From Lineus longissimus (taxonomy: Eukaryota; Nemertea; Pilidiophora; Heteronemertea; Lineidae), in the NCBI RefSeq assembly GCF_910592395.1, contig NC_088309.1, positions 12,652,599-12,716,598 on the forward strand: a stretch of DNA of 64,000 nt. The letters run 5' to 3'. Shown piece after piece: positions 25,425 through 40,400 of this stretch (the stretch's first letter is position 1; each line of letters starts with the position of its first letter). The notes beneath the pieces were generated by a model. That model was not told the DNA's origin. It ran no database searches and worked only from the letters and a program-made list of their open reading frames with translations. The position numbers were made by a program, and so were the translations under genes.

Positions 25425-28400
25425 AGACGACGACGACGACGGACGACGGACGCCACGGTATGGGATAAGCTCACCTCTGCTAAGAGGTGAGCTAAAAATG
25501 GGACTCATGCCACCACTGACGAGGAAAAGGCAAACATGCTCAGAGCCCAGTTTGCATCAGTGTTTACGAACGAACCGACAGATAATCGCCCCGTCTAGGA
25601 ACCACCACAGGCCATTATGCCACCCATAGAGATCACAGAGTCCAAGGTAGAAAAAAAACTGAAGGAGGTCAACGTGAACAAATCTGCAGGCCCAGACAGT
25701 ATTCACCCAAGAATACTGAAGGAGACAGCAATGGAGATAGCTGTGCCGGTAACCATAATCTTCAACAGGTCCGTGAATGAAGGACTAGTTCCTACAGACT
25801 GGAAAACTGCCCGAGTTTCTCCCGTCTTCAAACGTAAAGGTGACCCAGCAGAGCCCGTTAATTACAGGCCAATCAGCCTGACAGCGGTGCTATGCAAGAT
25901 ACTTGAGTCATTCATCAGGGAGTCGTTCCTAGAATTCATGGTATCATCTGGTCAGCTGACTAGCCATCAACACGGCTTCCTGCCGAGGAAGGGGCGTCAG
26001 ACAAACCTCATTGAGACATTTGATAACATCACTCAGCGACTAGACAACAAGGAGCCTGTCGATGTGATTTACGTCGACTTCAGCAAGGCGTTCGATACAG
26101 TGCCACATCGTCGCTTGTTAATCAAACTGCAGGCCATGGGTGTATGCGAACAGTTGTTAAAATGGACACGGAGCTTCCTCACGGACCGTACTATGTACAT
26201 AACAGTACAGGGTGTAGCGTCGGAAATGAGTCCAGTGATGAGTGGGATCCCCCAAGGCAGTGTCCTGGGGCCCATCCTATTCGTCCTGTATGTCAACGAC
26301 ATACCACGGATGTTCGACTCAAGTGGAAAGCTTCTGGCAGATGATTTGAAAATCTATAGGAGTATCAGGAGGATCCTGGACAGTCTTATCCTACAGGAGG
26401 ACATTGACAGGCTGAGTCGCTGGTGCCTGAAATGGCTACTTACCCCGAACCCCGTCAAATGTAGTTGCCTACATATCGGGTGTAATAACCCATGTGTGGA
26501 TTACTCAATCGGACTAGGCCATGCGAGGACGAACCTAAGAGCTAGCGATGCCGAGAAAGACCTTGGGGTTAAAGTCACTCCAAATCTCTCTTTTTCCCAA
26601 CACGTCACGGACACTGCAGCAAAGGCAAACCGGATCCTATGGACAATTAAACGTAACGTGTCATCGAGGAGTGTGCCTGTGATAAAGACGCTTTACTCTA
26701 CGCTAGTGCGCCCTCACCTTGAATTCTGCAACCAGGCCCTGTTCTTAAAGCATAAGAAAGATAAGAGCACCCTAGAGTCTGTCCAAAGGAGGGCAACTAA
26801 ACTGGCCACAGCGATAAGAACCCAGCCGTATCATCGAAGGTTAGAAACGCTGAACCTCCACTCTCTGGCCTACAGGAGAGCTAGAGGAGATATGATTCAG
26901 ACCTTCAAGTATATCAAAAAGGACTTAGTGGTGGGGATGTCGAGAAACTGCTCCCCCCTGCCCCAGTGAACTTACGGCGGACCAGGGGCCACGACCACAA
27001 GCTTCAAAAAAGGCGAGTGAACACCGAACTGAGGCGACTGAGTTTCTGTGAGCGGGTCGTGAACCCATGGAATAACCTGCCAGGCGATGTTGTCGCAGTC
27101 AAGACAGTACAGGGCTTCAAGGCCGCCCTGGACAAAACTTGGCGAGACCTTAGATTTGACGTTTAAGGGAATTAACGTTGGCTAGGCACCTCATTTTTAA
27201 AACTGCCTAGCGAGAGAGTCAAAGGACAATGTTTTAAGTTGTGATCTCACTGCAATGAAACATACTGTCGAACAAGCTCAACACTATAGCTCAACACCAA
27301 CCACACCTGCGCGGCTCGCGTTTCAAAAGCATTTGCAAACCGGCAATATCCATATCCACAGGCAACTGCCTTAGATATTATTGATGATGATGATGATGAT
27401 GATAAACTATGATGGTAAAAGCACTTGAGGATATCTCAGTAGAGTCGAAATATGTGCAATTTAAATTGAAGAAATTATCATCATCATCATATATCCTGTA
27501 AGACCACACTTACCTGGAATGGAATATCAGGAAGTTCAAGGTCTTCCTTTAATGGCAGTATGTCATCGTTTCGGATATGTTGCTGGTTGCCAAAGTCAAG
27601 AAATCGTACATTTGTTTCATTCTGTAAACACAGAAAATAATCGATATCAAATAACCGGTACTAAATTAATCTCAGATAGGACAATGGACTGGCACAGCAA
27701 TCAATCTGTCTTGACCACCGGTCTGAAGGTCATGACTTCAACCTTCATCCAAATCCATTCACTTGTGACATTGGACAAGTCATACAGTTTGAGACTAATA
27801 CTGACCTTCATCAAAAAACACACACACAAGCAAACAAACAATGGAAGAGGCAGTGGCAACTTGTGTGTATATGACCTCCTCCTTGGAAGCTGAGGTCGCT
27901 TTATTGGTTGATTTTGTGTCACTTCATATTCAGTTGGGTCACTTAATCAGGCGATGGTGTGTCATCTTAACGGTTGGGACATGTGTCACCTAATCAGTAA
28001 ATTTTGTGTCGCTTATGCAGTTAGGTCACCTAATTGGTTGATTTTGTGTCACCATTTCAGTTAGGTCACTTTATCGGTTGATTTTGTGTCACTTATTTGG
28101 TTGGGTCACTTATTCGGGCGATAGTCACCTCATCCCATACACAAAACTGTAAAAAATCGACACGGTGTTTTATCTGGTATCACCACAGATTGTGTTTTTA
28201 TTGTGTTCAGTCTAGTTCAATAAACCCTAGTTTCTAAGGTTGTTTTCTTCCCAAATTAATTCTTCCGACTTGTTTTCCACGTTCCTGCCCGACTCAAAAT
28301 TCATACTTAATATGTATTCTCTGCATTTTCCATTTTTCTTTGCTAAACATCATTTCTATTACCTTAGAGTAACCGGCCTAAATCCTTTATTTATATACCA

Positions 28401-31400
28401 GAAGAGCGGCCTCTTTGTAACCGAGTATGTAACCCATAGACGAAACAGCTGACAGCTAACGGGGAATCACATGCTGCTAGTGAATTTTCAACTCTTAGTA
28501 TTAAAACAAAGTTGTTAGGTTATGAGTTTCCTTATATGAAACTAGTGACATCAAAAGTGGTTGATAATTTCGCTACAGATGTGACTACTGGAAGCTTTGG
28601 ACTCGCGTTTGGACCTCTTAAATGGAAGCAAAATCTGAAAATGAAGTTTCTGCAAACAAATTGGGCCAGGAAAAGAAAGAGGTTTACGGTATCGGTCTAC
28701 TTACAGCCATTCTTTGACTAGGTTCCAATGCCAAACTACGATACCATTTCTTGTCATTTGTGTTTCGTGCATAGCACAAGTCACCAACCTTTGGTGCTTC
28801 ATTCATTTCACCATATGATATCCAGTCCTCCGCTTGCATGCAAGCAGTTCTGAAACGAGATCACAAGTACTCTGGTCAGTCTGGCTGCAAAATAAAAATC
28901 TCTTTGACTCTTCCATCAATCTGACCGAAGTTGTTGGAGTAGATCAATAATTTGTTTTACATACTACGAGTCAAGGACTTGACATTCATGGAGTTGAAAT
29001 GTTTGTGCATTTTGAATTAGTGTTTGCCCCTCAAATAAGATTTATAACAACAGTAGTCAAATGAACTAAGAACCGGTCCTGCCTTAGGTTTTAGGGAGAT
29101 CATCGTTTCATGGATGAGCTTACTAGATCATAAACTATGAGATGCTAGTTTCGCTGATGTGACTTGAATAAGATATAATCCATGGTCCTCAAGTCAACAA
29201 TGGTAAGGCAACGCCACAAAAATCCTTGTCTCACCTGATGCAGTAACTGATACTGAGTAACTGGGCAAACGTCTCCTTTGATAACTCTGGCTGGAGCCAG
29301 AACATACCAGCTGCCGTAACGTTGCTTTGTAAGGAAACAAATACTTCGTTGTCTGAAATGATCACAAAATATTTCAACGTTAACAAAATGATTGGCATAA
29401 TTTGATATTGACTTTTTTATTATATCTATTATCAAGTACATGTATGGATTGAAGAACCTATACTTGTTACTATGAAGGTTATTAAGCATTAAATTCAAGC
29501 TTGAAAATGCAATGAGTCATTCGCTATAAAACAATTAACAACATTGGCCTTTGCACTGTTGTAACTTCTACATGTACATCCCCGAGAAATGTTGGTGTGC
29601 GTTCTCCTTTTACGTCTTTTTGCAACAAGCTAAATTTGCCAAAAAATTTAATCAAATCAAATTGAAATCACTGCTGCCACTAATCAAAGCAACACCAAAG
29701 ATGCAATATCGCAAACCAAAATAGTAGATGGCCCTACCAGCTTGTGTTCACCTTCCATTCTCTACAGTTAAGAACACAACTTAGAAAATGTAATCAAATG
29801 GTGAAGAACTGGTTTGGAGTAGCTTATATAAATATCATTGTGATCATTTTGATTTCATCCTCATTTTGTCATTACCAGTTGAAACCGAAAAACTAGCAGC
29901 AACAATATACAATATCATTTTTTAAATAGTGGCGAGAAAAAAAGTTAAATGAAATCTCTAAAAAGTTCGTGCCTCATATTTTCATTAAATTATCTAACAG
30001 CTATCCAAACAAGTCTTGTTAAATATGAGGGAACAATTTGGGTACTTGAGACACAAAAACAATGGCCATCTACAAATAAAACTCACCCAAAACTGCTCAC
30101 CAATACTTTTGGTTAAAAATAGGAACAAAGATGTTGTCAGGCTTATGTCACCCTCGGGCAATGACCTACAAGCCAAAAGCAAGAGCTGTCATTATGAACA
30201 ACTAGCAAATTACCAATGAAGGGGGCAAGTTGAAATGGGATATACCTTGAATTCCATTGGCATAATGATTGAACTGCATTAAAGATCTAATGCAGTGTTA
30301 TAGAAGAGATAGCTTTAACACGAAATGAATAGTATTTAGGGGCATATTGCTTGCTATCTCAAGTACAATTTAGGCCTGTCGAAGACCCATTGCCTAACAT
30401 CAGACCAATTTAAAGACGTTTATATTATGGTGATTTGGCATTTTGGCCAATGTATTATTGTGTATATAATGTATAGCATTCTCTGTACATAACTTTCGTT
30501 GTTTGCGTCAGCACATTTGACTCGCGATTTCGGGCATGACAGCTGTTGTCATTGCTTACCACGTTTTAATTTGGCTTCGCCATCTTTTTCATTGTCAGTG
30601 TGCATCGGTTTCACCGCATGTTATCGCGTGTTTACTTCATATTCCCTTCTTGAAGCGCTTGTGATAAAGTCTTGTTGACATGGCACGGCAAGTCAGCCAT
30701 TATCACGTGATCATGTTGTGTCCCATTTACGCGGTTGCTAAGAATATCCATGCGCGTTGACTTAGATCGTCAATTTAAAATAATTCGGTTAATAACCGTA
30801 GTTGTGCATTTAACCGCGATTCCAGTCACTTTTATTTATTCCGTATGACTGATATTTAATCTGGTTTCCATGCAATAAGTTGTCCTTATTAGTTTTTGGG
30901 ACCTCGTAAGCCTGTTCGTCTGCAACCGTAGTTGCTAGGGGGCGTTTCTTCTTTGTTGAGCACGTGGATTTTGTTGGTTTGGCGTAGCGATATCTTGTGT
31001 GGCGCGAAATATAAAACCTGAAACACACAACGCTTCGGGGCGACTCTCAAGAATAACCCGAAGCAAGAACATCTGCCGAATTCTATTTCTTTCATTTATC
31101 TTTGCCATTTTAATCCGAAAACGTAAGTAAAAGTATCTCCATCGAGCGACAAGGTAAGCCGGCATTGTAGGATATAAGAAATTACCAGTTTTACCTTTAA
31201 TGCATGTTTTAATCGTATTTTGTAAATATATTACCCGGATCCAATGCACCGGTCCCAGACCATAGCTGGGAGTCAACGCTTGGATTCCGACGCTGCATTG
31301 CATGTAAATCTTTAATTTAGACGGCTAGTATATATAAACTGATATCCGATCAATATGCGTTGTTTCTCTCGTTTCTCTTAAGTCGGCCACATCGCAACAG

Positions 31401-34400
31401 TAATAGCGCAACAATATGCAAGCAACAGCACAGACCGAGGGTCTAGGTGTCCTGAGGTCCAGCACATGGTTGTAAAAGGGATGTGAAAATTATGGCACAT
31501 TAACAATCCTGATGACAACAGTCAGTAAAGAATAATCTTTCTCTTGATGTAACTGAATGAGTTTGTCCCTATCACTCTTCGTGCAGAATGTTCATTATTA
31601 CAGGCCCCAGGTCAGGGGTTACTCTCCCCAAATACATTCTGGACTAAAATAGAATATGCTAACTACTAGTTTCCACCATGGTCTGTATAGGCCTGTATAG
31701 GATCACTATTATTGTGTGTTCTGTACATGAAAGGTGCTGCAAAGCTCATACGAGAGAATATGCGTGAATATTCTGTCTGCCTTGGAGATTGAGGTCACCA
31801 ATACCTGGCAGCGCAGGTAGAGCCATCTGACACCCCGATTAGCAGCTACAGTTCTTCAGTCAGCGTGCTCTCCTAAAGGTGGACATTTTCCTAAAATATC
31901 CTAAAACCACCGAGATATTCCACTTATGACACCCTCAAGGTACTCTTTGATCCACACGTACTAAGCCAAAAGTTGAAACATTCAATGCATTTCCGAGGCC
32001 CCATTTTACCCAATTCACCTCCTTTTTCGCGGCGACAACGTTCATTATAGTATATGGTCAATACATGAGCTGAACCGCCTTCGTCCGCTGAAAATACCGT
32101 TGTGAATGACGGGGAGTCAGACCAGCATACTTTCCATTCGATTGTCCTTTACATCATGATGTCCGAGTTGTGTTGTGGGACGACATTTGTCCTCTGCGGT
32201 GCCACCGTTTGTTGTGGTGGCGTGGCCTTGATGACGTGTGGTTGTCAAAGGCGTTGTGATGGCTAGTTTGCGTGTAATTTGACATGATGGCGTCAAAAAT
32301 GACATGTGCGGGGATTGGCTTGAAATATACTAGCCTGGGTAACGGTTTCAGTGTAGATATAACCTTGTCAGTTATCTTAGAGTAGCTAAACTGGCCTGGC
32401 ATTGTAATATGCCAGAAGTGACCCTGATGTCAATTGATGTGATGACTGAATTGTGTCTGTGAATGAGAGACAATCTGATGTTGGGAGGTGGTTCCCTGTT
32501 TTAGGGTCATTACTTGGTATAGTAATGACTAACTGAAATGTTATTTTCCAGGTCGCCAGGCGACGTTAGGTGTGGCGAGGACGTGGGTATTGGGTAATAC
32601 CCAAGCTTGGAGCTGGTGAAAAGGAAGTATGGAGAATTGAGGACAACAGCGCTGGTTTAGTGCTGTGAGAGAGTAGTAAAAGGAGAACCTGCATGGAAAA
32701 GAAGTAGTGGATACGCTAGCATCAAGGACAATAAGTCCTGGTAATTGGAAGTCAGCACTAGCTAGCGTATCTACTAGTTCATTATAGTATAGTATAGCTG
32801 TGCTAAACGCTTTACATATTCTGCTTGTAACCAAAGCAATTGCCTCAACATAAGGTAGGTAATCACTTTCGGATAATGACCTTACTCTGGGCTACTTGCT
32901 GTGACACTTACCCACTTGGTCAACTGGAGCTGGCTTATCAGAGGATTTCAACGGTGCGGGGAAAACCTCAACATCAGAGTAAAGCTTTTCTATCTCTGCT
33001 TCAAGATCAGGACATTCAAGATTCGTGAGCATGGCAAGTTTTGGACATTCCTCCTCAAGGTTTGGTCCATCACATGATATCGTCTGCAATTGAAAAGATG
33101 AAGCTTGTCATACAGTTATGGTAAAAAAAATATGTCTTGAGCATTAACATCAACCAAATAACATGGTGCCAAGTGGTTACCCAAGACAAGCAGCACTTTG
33201 AAGCCATTCAAACATTCACAAATTCATGAGAATGAAGACGATTAGACAGAGATAGAGTAACCTAGTCCATTAGAAAGTAATCCTCTCCATCTGTGAAGAA
33301 GCACCCTGACCAGGGATCCGAATCAAAATCTTGGAATGACAGATGCTGGAGTTCATTTTGACACTGGGCTAATATCGGCGTTTACACCATTCGAAAATGC
33401 CAGGTTTGGCCCAGCTTATTTTCATTTACACCTTTGAAAATTTTATCCGGATTAGTTTAGCCTGCCCATTGCCGGCGTATTTTAACCCGGCAATGATTGG
33501 AGGGTCAGACCCACCGCCTTTTGACCCAGATCAAAATTTAGCCTGGCTTTGGGCATGGTGTGGAGAGAAAAAGCCGGGTTTTAATTTTACTGAGCCCGGC
33601 AACAGATGGCGCTTGTTGGAACTCTCCTCATGATACCGACATACTCTGTAATCATCGACGATTTTTACATTGTATTCGGTTGCACTATAGTTTAGATCTC
33701 GCACTCAAACAAGTTTATTTCACTTCTACTACTACTACTTCTACTAAGACCCATGACCTAAGGTCGTAGGGGCACCATGGCAGCTGGCAGCAGTGCCAGT
33801 GATGTATGCCCTAGTAGATCTGCTTTCGGCCTTCCGGATAAGTTGAGGTGCCGGTCCACTCTTTGATGTTATCCATCAACGTTTTCCTTGGTCTTCCTTG
33901 CTTCCTCCCTCCAGCGACAGTCACTGCAAGATTGTCTTTGCAAGTGAGTCATGTCAGCATACATTTCCAAACCAGTTGAGCTTCCATCTATTTACGGTGG
34001 TCAGGTGTGTCTCGTGCGTTCCACATGTTGTCTCCATCTCTTGTCGAACTGACATATTGGTTCTAGTTCGTTGTAGGTATGAGATCCCAAGCAGTTTCCG
34101 CAGGTACTTCATCTCAAACGCTTTGATACGGGATTCGAGGGACCTGTAGAGTTTGACCTTTACTTGCAGGCTGATGTTCTTGCTCTTTAGAATGGGATGG
34201 GGTCTGGCTAATGCTGCTGTTGCTTGGGCGATTCTGACTTTTATCTCTTGAGTTGATGTACCGTCCCTGTCGAGGATGGACCCTAGGTTTTTGAAATGGT
34301 CCTCATCTTCGAGGAGTTCATTGTTACTGCTGTCCAGGAACCCTGTACTGCACTGTTGGCCATTCCTTTGCTTTTGGGGGTGCTGACTTCCATACCATAT

Positions 34401-37400
34401 GCGCCACTGCTTCTTTCGACCCGGGTAGAGAGATCTTGGTGTTATCCTCTGTCACCTGCCATCAGGTCGATGTCGTCTGCAAAGTGCAGGTTGCTAAGTG
34501 GTCTGCCTCCAATGGAAATTGATTATTCAATGTTTATCAGCACCTCCTGCATTTCATTTTACGTATCTATTATGTATCAGTACATTATTTTCGGTAGAAT
34601 AAACTTATTTGGATCTTTGTGGAGATTAGAATCACACATGTTAAAACACAAACCACGCTGTCAGTGTCACTTTTTCATCATCTTCGATTTGCTATCGCAA
34701 TCCTACGGCCATTTATCTATCGCTAATGCTATTTATAGCACCATGGCAAGCTTACCCTGAGGGTGAGAAAGTATGGTGTGGACGAAAAAGGTATTTGATC
34801 CGAATCTAAACCTGAACCGGGTTAAACAAGCCGGGTCAAATTTGTATGGTGTAAATGTCGCTGATATCCAGTGTGCAGATCAGACACCGACAGCCTGATG
34901 ATGATGAAGTTGACGCCAACAACATGCGGAGGGCAAAAATTTGGCAAAATTGATGTACACTAATGACGTGCACTAGCATACACAATGCAGATACATAGTA
35001 GTGGAGTCTCCAAGACATAAGAAATTTGACTAACTTCTCGGTACAAATCACGATTCTATACACATAATTCCTCAAAAACTTTAAACAGTCACAACTGCCA
35101 AACAGAGCCTTTGAGAATGATGAGAAATATCCGCAAATTAGCGTACATTATACAGCGTGTAAGCACGGTAACTACTTTCAGGGAATAGTTGAGATCATAA
35201 TGGAAATGGAGATCATACTCCAGCGGAGTGATAGTGGTGTTGTGGGGTGGTCCTTGTCTGCTATCGAAAACTTATGTCATGGTATTCAAAACAACATCAA
35301 AGCAAGCAAAGTACCATTGCTAAAAAAAATTAAATTCAGAAAAACATATTGTAGTATAATGTGAAAGTATTTCAAGGTGCAAAAAATTTCATAAAATGCA
35401 AAGTTCAATCTTCAATCTTCCATCTTTAGACTGGTCACAGCGGGTATGCTGAAATATACCCTGGTTCCTTGGCCAATTCAATGCGCAGAATACAACTGCG
35501 CAACTATACGTCATAACCCGGGCTTTTGAATCGTCAAAAAATCTGTCAAATGTGCCTGTAGCGCCAACTGGCGGTGAAAACTAAACTAATTCCATTACAA
35601 GTCAAAATGAAAAATTATTAAAAAATATTCGGCCAGATTTGAAAACAATATTTCCTCTGTGGACCGAGGTATAAAGGAAAGAAGTTTAAACTTCCCGATG
35701 ACCTCATTCGCCGAATGTACGTCGGATCGCGCTGATTTTTGGTTTCTGAGTTCCCCTTGGGCTACTTCTAATTTAGCAGCGTCAACAAAGTGCCTAGGTC
35801 TTATGGTTACAAAATGCCCAAAATTGACATGGAAGGATGGCAGGAAGGACAGACACCATTCCCTTAGTAATATGACCAGCTTCACTGACTTTGTCAGCTG
35901 AGCTAAAAACCAGCAAAACCGTAGGAAGCGTCAGAGAATGGTTGAAGAGGAAAATGTTCACCTAAAGAAGAAAATTGTCATCAAGGATAAGGAACTAACA
36001 AAGTTTAAGAATGTTACAAGTGTCTTTAAGAAGCCCTTCAAGTCGAATATCTCCTCTAGCTTTCGTTTTCCTAAATTTAGAACTCTTTGTGCATCAGTTA
36101 CTCAGAAATCTGACACCCTTCATGAACTAAGTCGTTGTAAAGCTGAAACCGCAATCAAAGAAAACTTACAGAAGTTGCCCTTAACATTAAGTCCCTCGTC
36201 CATTCATGCAGGAAGCAGCCCAAAACATTGGTCAGGTTCCTATGGAGTAGTATGTATGGAGACTAGTATGGAGACGTGTATGTTGCAAGCTTTTCTCTGC
36301 TAGCTCAACATAATTTAGTTGCTGTGAAGGAGGCCAAAGATGTGTTTGTGGTGATTATGATGGTTGTTATTTGAATTGTAGACCTAAAATATTTTTGTAA
36401 TGGTGAAGAGTCTTTATATATTGCAAGATTTGAGGGTTTTAATTGTGAATTGATCAGTGGTGAATCGTAATAAATCTGAAAATATTGTCGATTTTGTGTT
36501 GGTTAGTATGTTTATTATAGCTGGGTTGTATTGTTCTGTTGGAAATGCGTAGGGCAGGACGGTTGTGACATTATTTTGCTTTTGGGAAGGTAGAAAAAGC
36601 ATCATGTCTTCACTGCATTACTAAAGTATTGAACTAGAACTGTGAAATTTGCTTTCAGCAAATTTGTGTCCATCACCAGGGGGTGACGAGTTGCTCCACA
36701 GCCATTCACACGTGGGTATGGCGATTTTACGAATCTGCCCAACATTGCAAAAGGAAGTAGTGTAGTGATCTCCCTGTCTATTCGCTATACCGTTTCGCGA
36801 ATGATCTATTTCCGGACATATTCGCTTGCTCCTTTCTCAAAATAACACGCTCATTAATCATTCAAACAGTCAGATGGGCATGGTAGATCATCGATAAGCA
36901 TTTACGACTCTTAGTTCTGATTCCTACTTTCAACCGTCACACAGTTCTCCGTTTTCTTCGCTCAACATACTCGACAGCTCGCGGGATCGGCCATGAGGAT
37001 GACGTTAACATAACGGGGGCGGAGCTTAATACATGCTAATGTATGCGTGATTGACAAAATCCCGGCCTTGGCGGTGATGTTAAAAATCGGAGCCAAAAAG
37101 TGCTTCAAAAGCACCGAAATGATCAGAATCTGGGGCCTATAATCAGCAAAAATCAAATACGTCTGCCACATTACAAGCATGTAATACAACAACAAAAGAT
37201 GATTACGTTATAGAGTTCAGGGCGATGAAAAAAAGCCGTAACATCAATATTCATGGAAATATCGATGACGTCATTGTGGGGATTGCCGTGTATTAGAACT
37301 CTACTAAAAATAATCCCTAAAACACCTCAATAACACCCTTTAAAACACCTCTGAAACACCACAGAAAACTTCAGACAAGTTGAAGGATGTTTATGTGGTG

Positions 37401-40400
37401 TTCATGAAGTGGTCCGTGGGTTCTTTGGAAACAAAATACCCCACAAATCTGTGAGATACTCCGAGGTGTTTATGGGTTCTTATTGAACACTTTACCCCAG
37501 AGTTACCACACACAATGTGTGGGATATTCTGAGGTGTTTTGTTGGGTGTTTATGGGTCACCGTTCGTTTTGCACAGGTCGCCATTTTCATGATTTTTACG
37601 ATAACTCCAGCCGTTTGGAATTCGTTTGAACACAAACGGCAGGAATTTTTCTTTTTCACAGAAACTATTTGAAAGAAAACGAAAAGCGTTTGGAACGCGT
37701 TTGCTGACAAATGGCGCAATGCCACTTTTGACGGAACGAAAACGAAACGCTTTTCTAAACGTTCTTCAAACGAATTTCAAACGCTCTTAAAACGAAGTTC
37801 GTTTAGGGTGAAACGAAATTGCGTTCGCTTTCAAACGCTTATGAAACGGGAAGTAAACGGTAGGGCCAGCGTTTGACAATTGTAATACAACAGTTTCAAG
37901 ATCGTTTGGGTGCGTTTTTATTGTTCACATTTCAAACTAATTTCAAACGATCTTAGATACGTTTCAAACACGTTTGAAACGAAATCAATTTGGAGACGGC
38001 CCCTAAACATCTGATGGGAGACATTGATGGGTTTTTGACGATAGTCGGTTAAAATGAATCAAAAAGCCGAATGACAGCCTTTTGCAAGTCACGGTTCAGG
38101 AGAACACTGGGCTCAGAAAGTGGGTCACGGGCTGAGTAAAAACAATCTACCATATCCACAGATTTAGGACATGATCTAATTACCTTTGTCTGTTCTTCCA
38201 ATGCAGTGAATCTGTCAGGGAATCCCTCAATATCATGTGTATGCATGAGCTCACTGATCTCCCTCTCCATGTTGTAGATAGCATCATAATTCTCCTGGTT
38301 CTTCTCCTTGAACTCTTTGAACCAAGCCATCTTGTTATTGGTGTTAGCCTTTAGCTTCTGTATCACCTCAATACCCCTTTGCTTCAGCTTCTGTTGAAGT
38401 CTCATCACTTCATCTTTCACCTGCTGCTCCAAAATACCTTGCCTAAATCAACACACCATTAATAAATAATATCATTTCAGCTGTTTTGTGCAAGACCAGA
38501 GTTTCTACAACCACGACAACTTCATTATCAAGGTCGAATTTGTCATTTTTTACATCAATAAATGGAATCTGACAGCAGGAATCATCCACTTTTACCCTCC
38601 GACATTGGTTCTATAACAAATAAAACACCTGGGCTCTTTAGACGAGTGTTTACACTACAGCAATATGACCAACAGTCGGATGGAGAATTTTCAAACTCCT
38701 CTCTTCAAAAACCTACCGACAGCGCAATTCTCCATTTGCTTCATCCACCTCCTTTATCTTTCGATTGATCCTTTGTCTCTTACTGAAAGGAGATGAATAT
38801 TAAAAATTACTGTCAAATTGGTTCACAACACCACTGCTAAAAGCCAGGTAGCGTTGGCATTTATCACCATGTTTACCATTAACATAAGTGATGTCATTAG
38901 ACCAGCTGAGAGATTAGCATATTTGACGTCAGGAGACAGCTTGGAGATTCCAAAGTCAAAAGCGAAAACAGCAGAATTAGAAAGTACCTGGTAGGTCACT
39001 ATCAACCACTATTTTGTTAACATATCATTGAGATACTTGTATCATGTATAAATTAAAGACTCTTGTAAAATAAAGGGCCACTATCAGTGAAATTTAAGAG
39101 TTTGAGCCCGATCACCTTGAAAAGTAGGTCACAAATCAAAACCTGGGTGATATGTAATAGAGAATTATGAGATACACCAACCATAAAAATATAGTCACTC
39201 TGGCAGCACCTTGATGCTTTGAGATGGCAAAAATATTATTTCCAAGATAGCCGCCTAACAAATTTGTAATGAAAAGGCAAGGGGCCATTGTGCCATTGTG
39301 CTCACCATATAGATATTTGGTGGTAAAGAATTCATCCTGGTTAAGAAATATGTTACATGTATAGTACATAGGTAAAATCAAAGTCGGTAAGACATGTGAT
39401 GTATCCTTGCCTCAAGTACCTACCATAAAGATATTATTGAAAACAAGTCACTAATAACCGCAATATTACATTTTTTACCTTTTTTAGGTTCGGCCCCCTG
39501 GTGGCCAAGTCTAGAATCAGATCGGACCGATAATTGGTGTCAAAGATTATATCACGTAGTGAGTCATGTGTACCAAATTTCAAGTTCATAGCTTTAGCGG
39601 TTCAGACCTTGGAAAGTAGGACAAATCAAAAACTCATACAACATGTGATGTATCCTTGCTTGGAGTACCTACCATAAAAATATTGTTGAAACAAGTCACT
39701 GACGAGATATTGCACTTCTTACCTTTTCAGTTTTTGCTCCCTGATCACCAAGTCAAGAATCATATTGGACCAGAATTCGATGTCAGAGGTAATGTGACCT
39801 GAAGGGTCATGTGTACCAAGTTTCAAGTTGTTAGCTTTAGAAGTTAAGAAACGTGCCATAGTTACACTCAAACGGTCAATTTACATCATTTGACCTCTGT
39901 GACCTTGAAAATTAGGTCAAATTCAAAACCCGTATGACAAGTGATGTATCCTTGCTAGGAGAACCTACCATAAAAGTTTTATCGAAACGAATCACTCATA
40001 AGAGAGATATCACACTTTTTAGGTTTCCACTTCTGGCCCCCTGGTGGCAAAGTCAAGAATAAGATCGGACCGAAATTCAGTATCAGAGGTCACCTGACCT
40101 GGGGGGTCCTGTGTACATAGTTTCAAGTTCATAGCTCTAGTGGTTAAGAAATGTGCCACTGTTTTTGAAACAGGATATAGATGACAATGATGATGACAGA
40201 CACAGTGGTATTGTATAGACTCCCCTATGGTGAGCCAAAAATCTTCGCTGGGTGCATATAAAATCTGACTTCGGAAGCTCTTGTCAGAATGGGAATTGCC
40301 CATCTGTTTTGAGGGCTGATTAGCCGGGGAGATGACGTCAGTTTGGCCATTTTTTTTACCCCACGCCCTGCCGCTCTTATAAAACTTACCGACATGGTGT

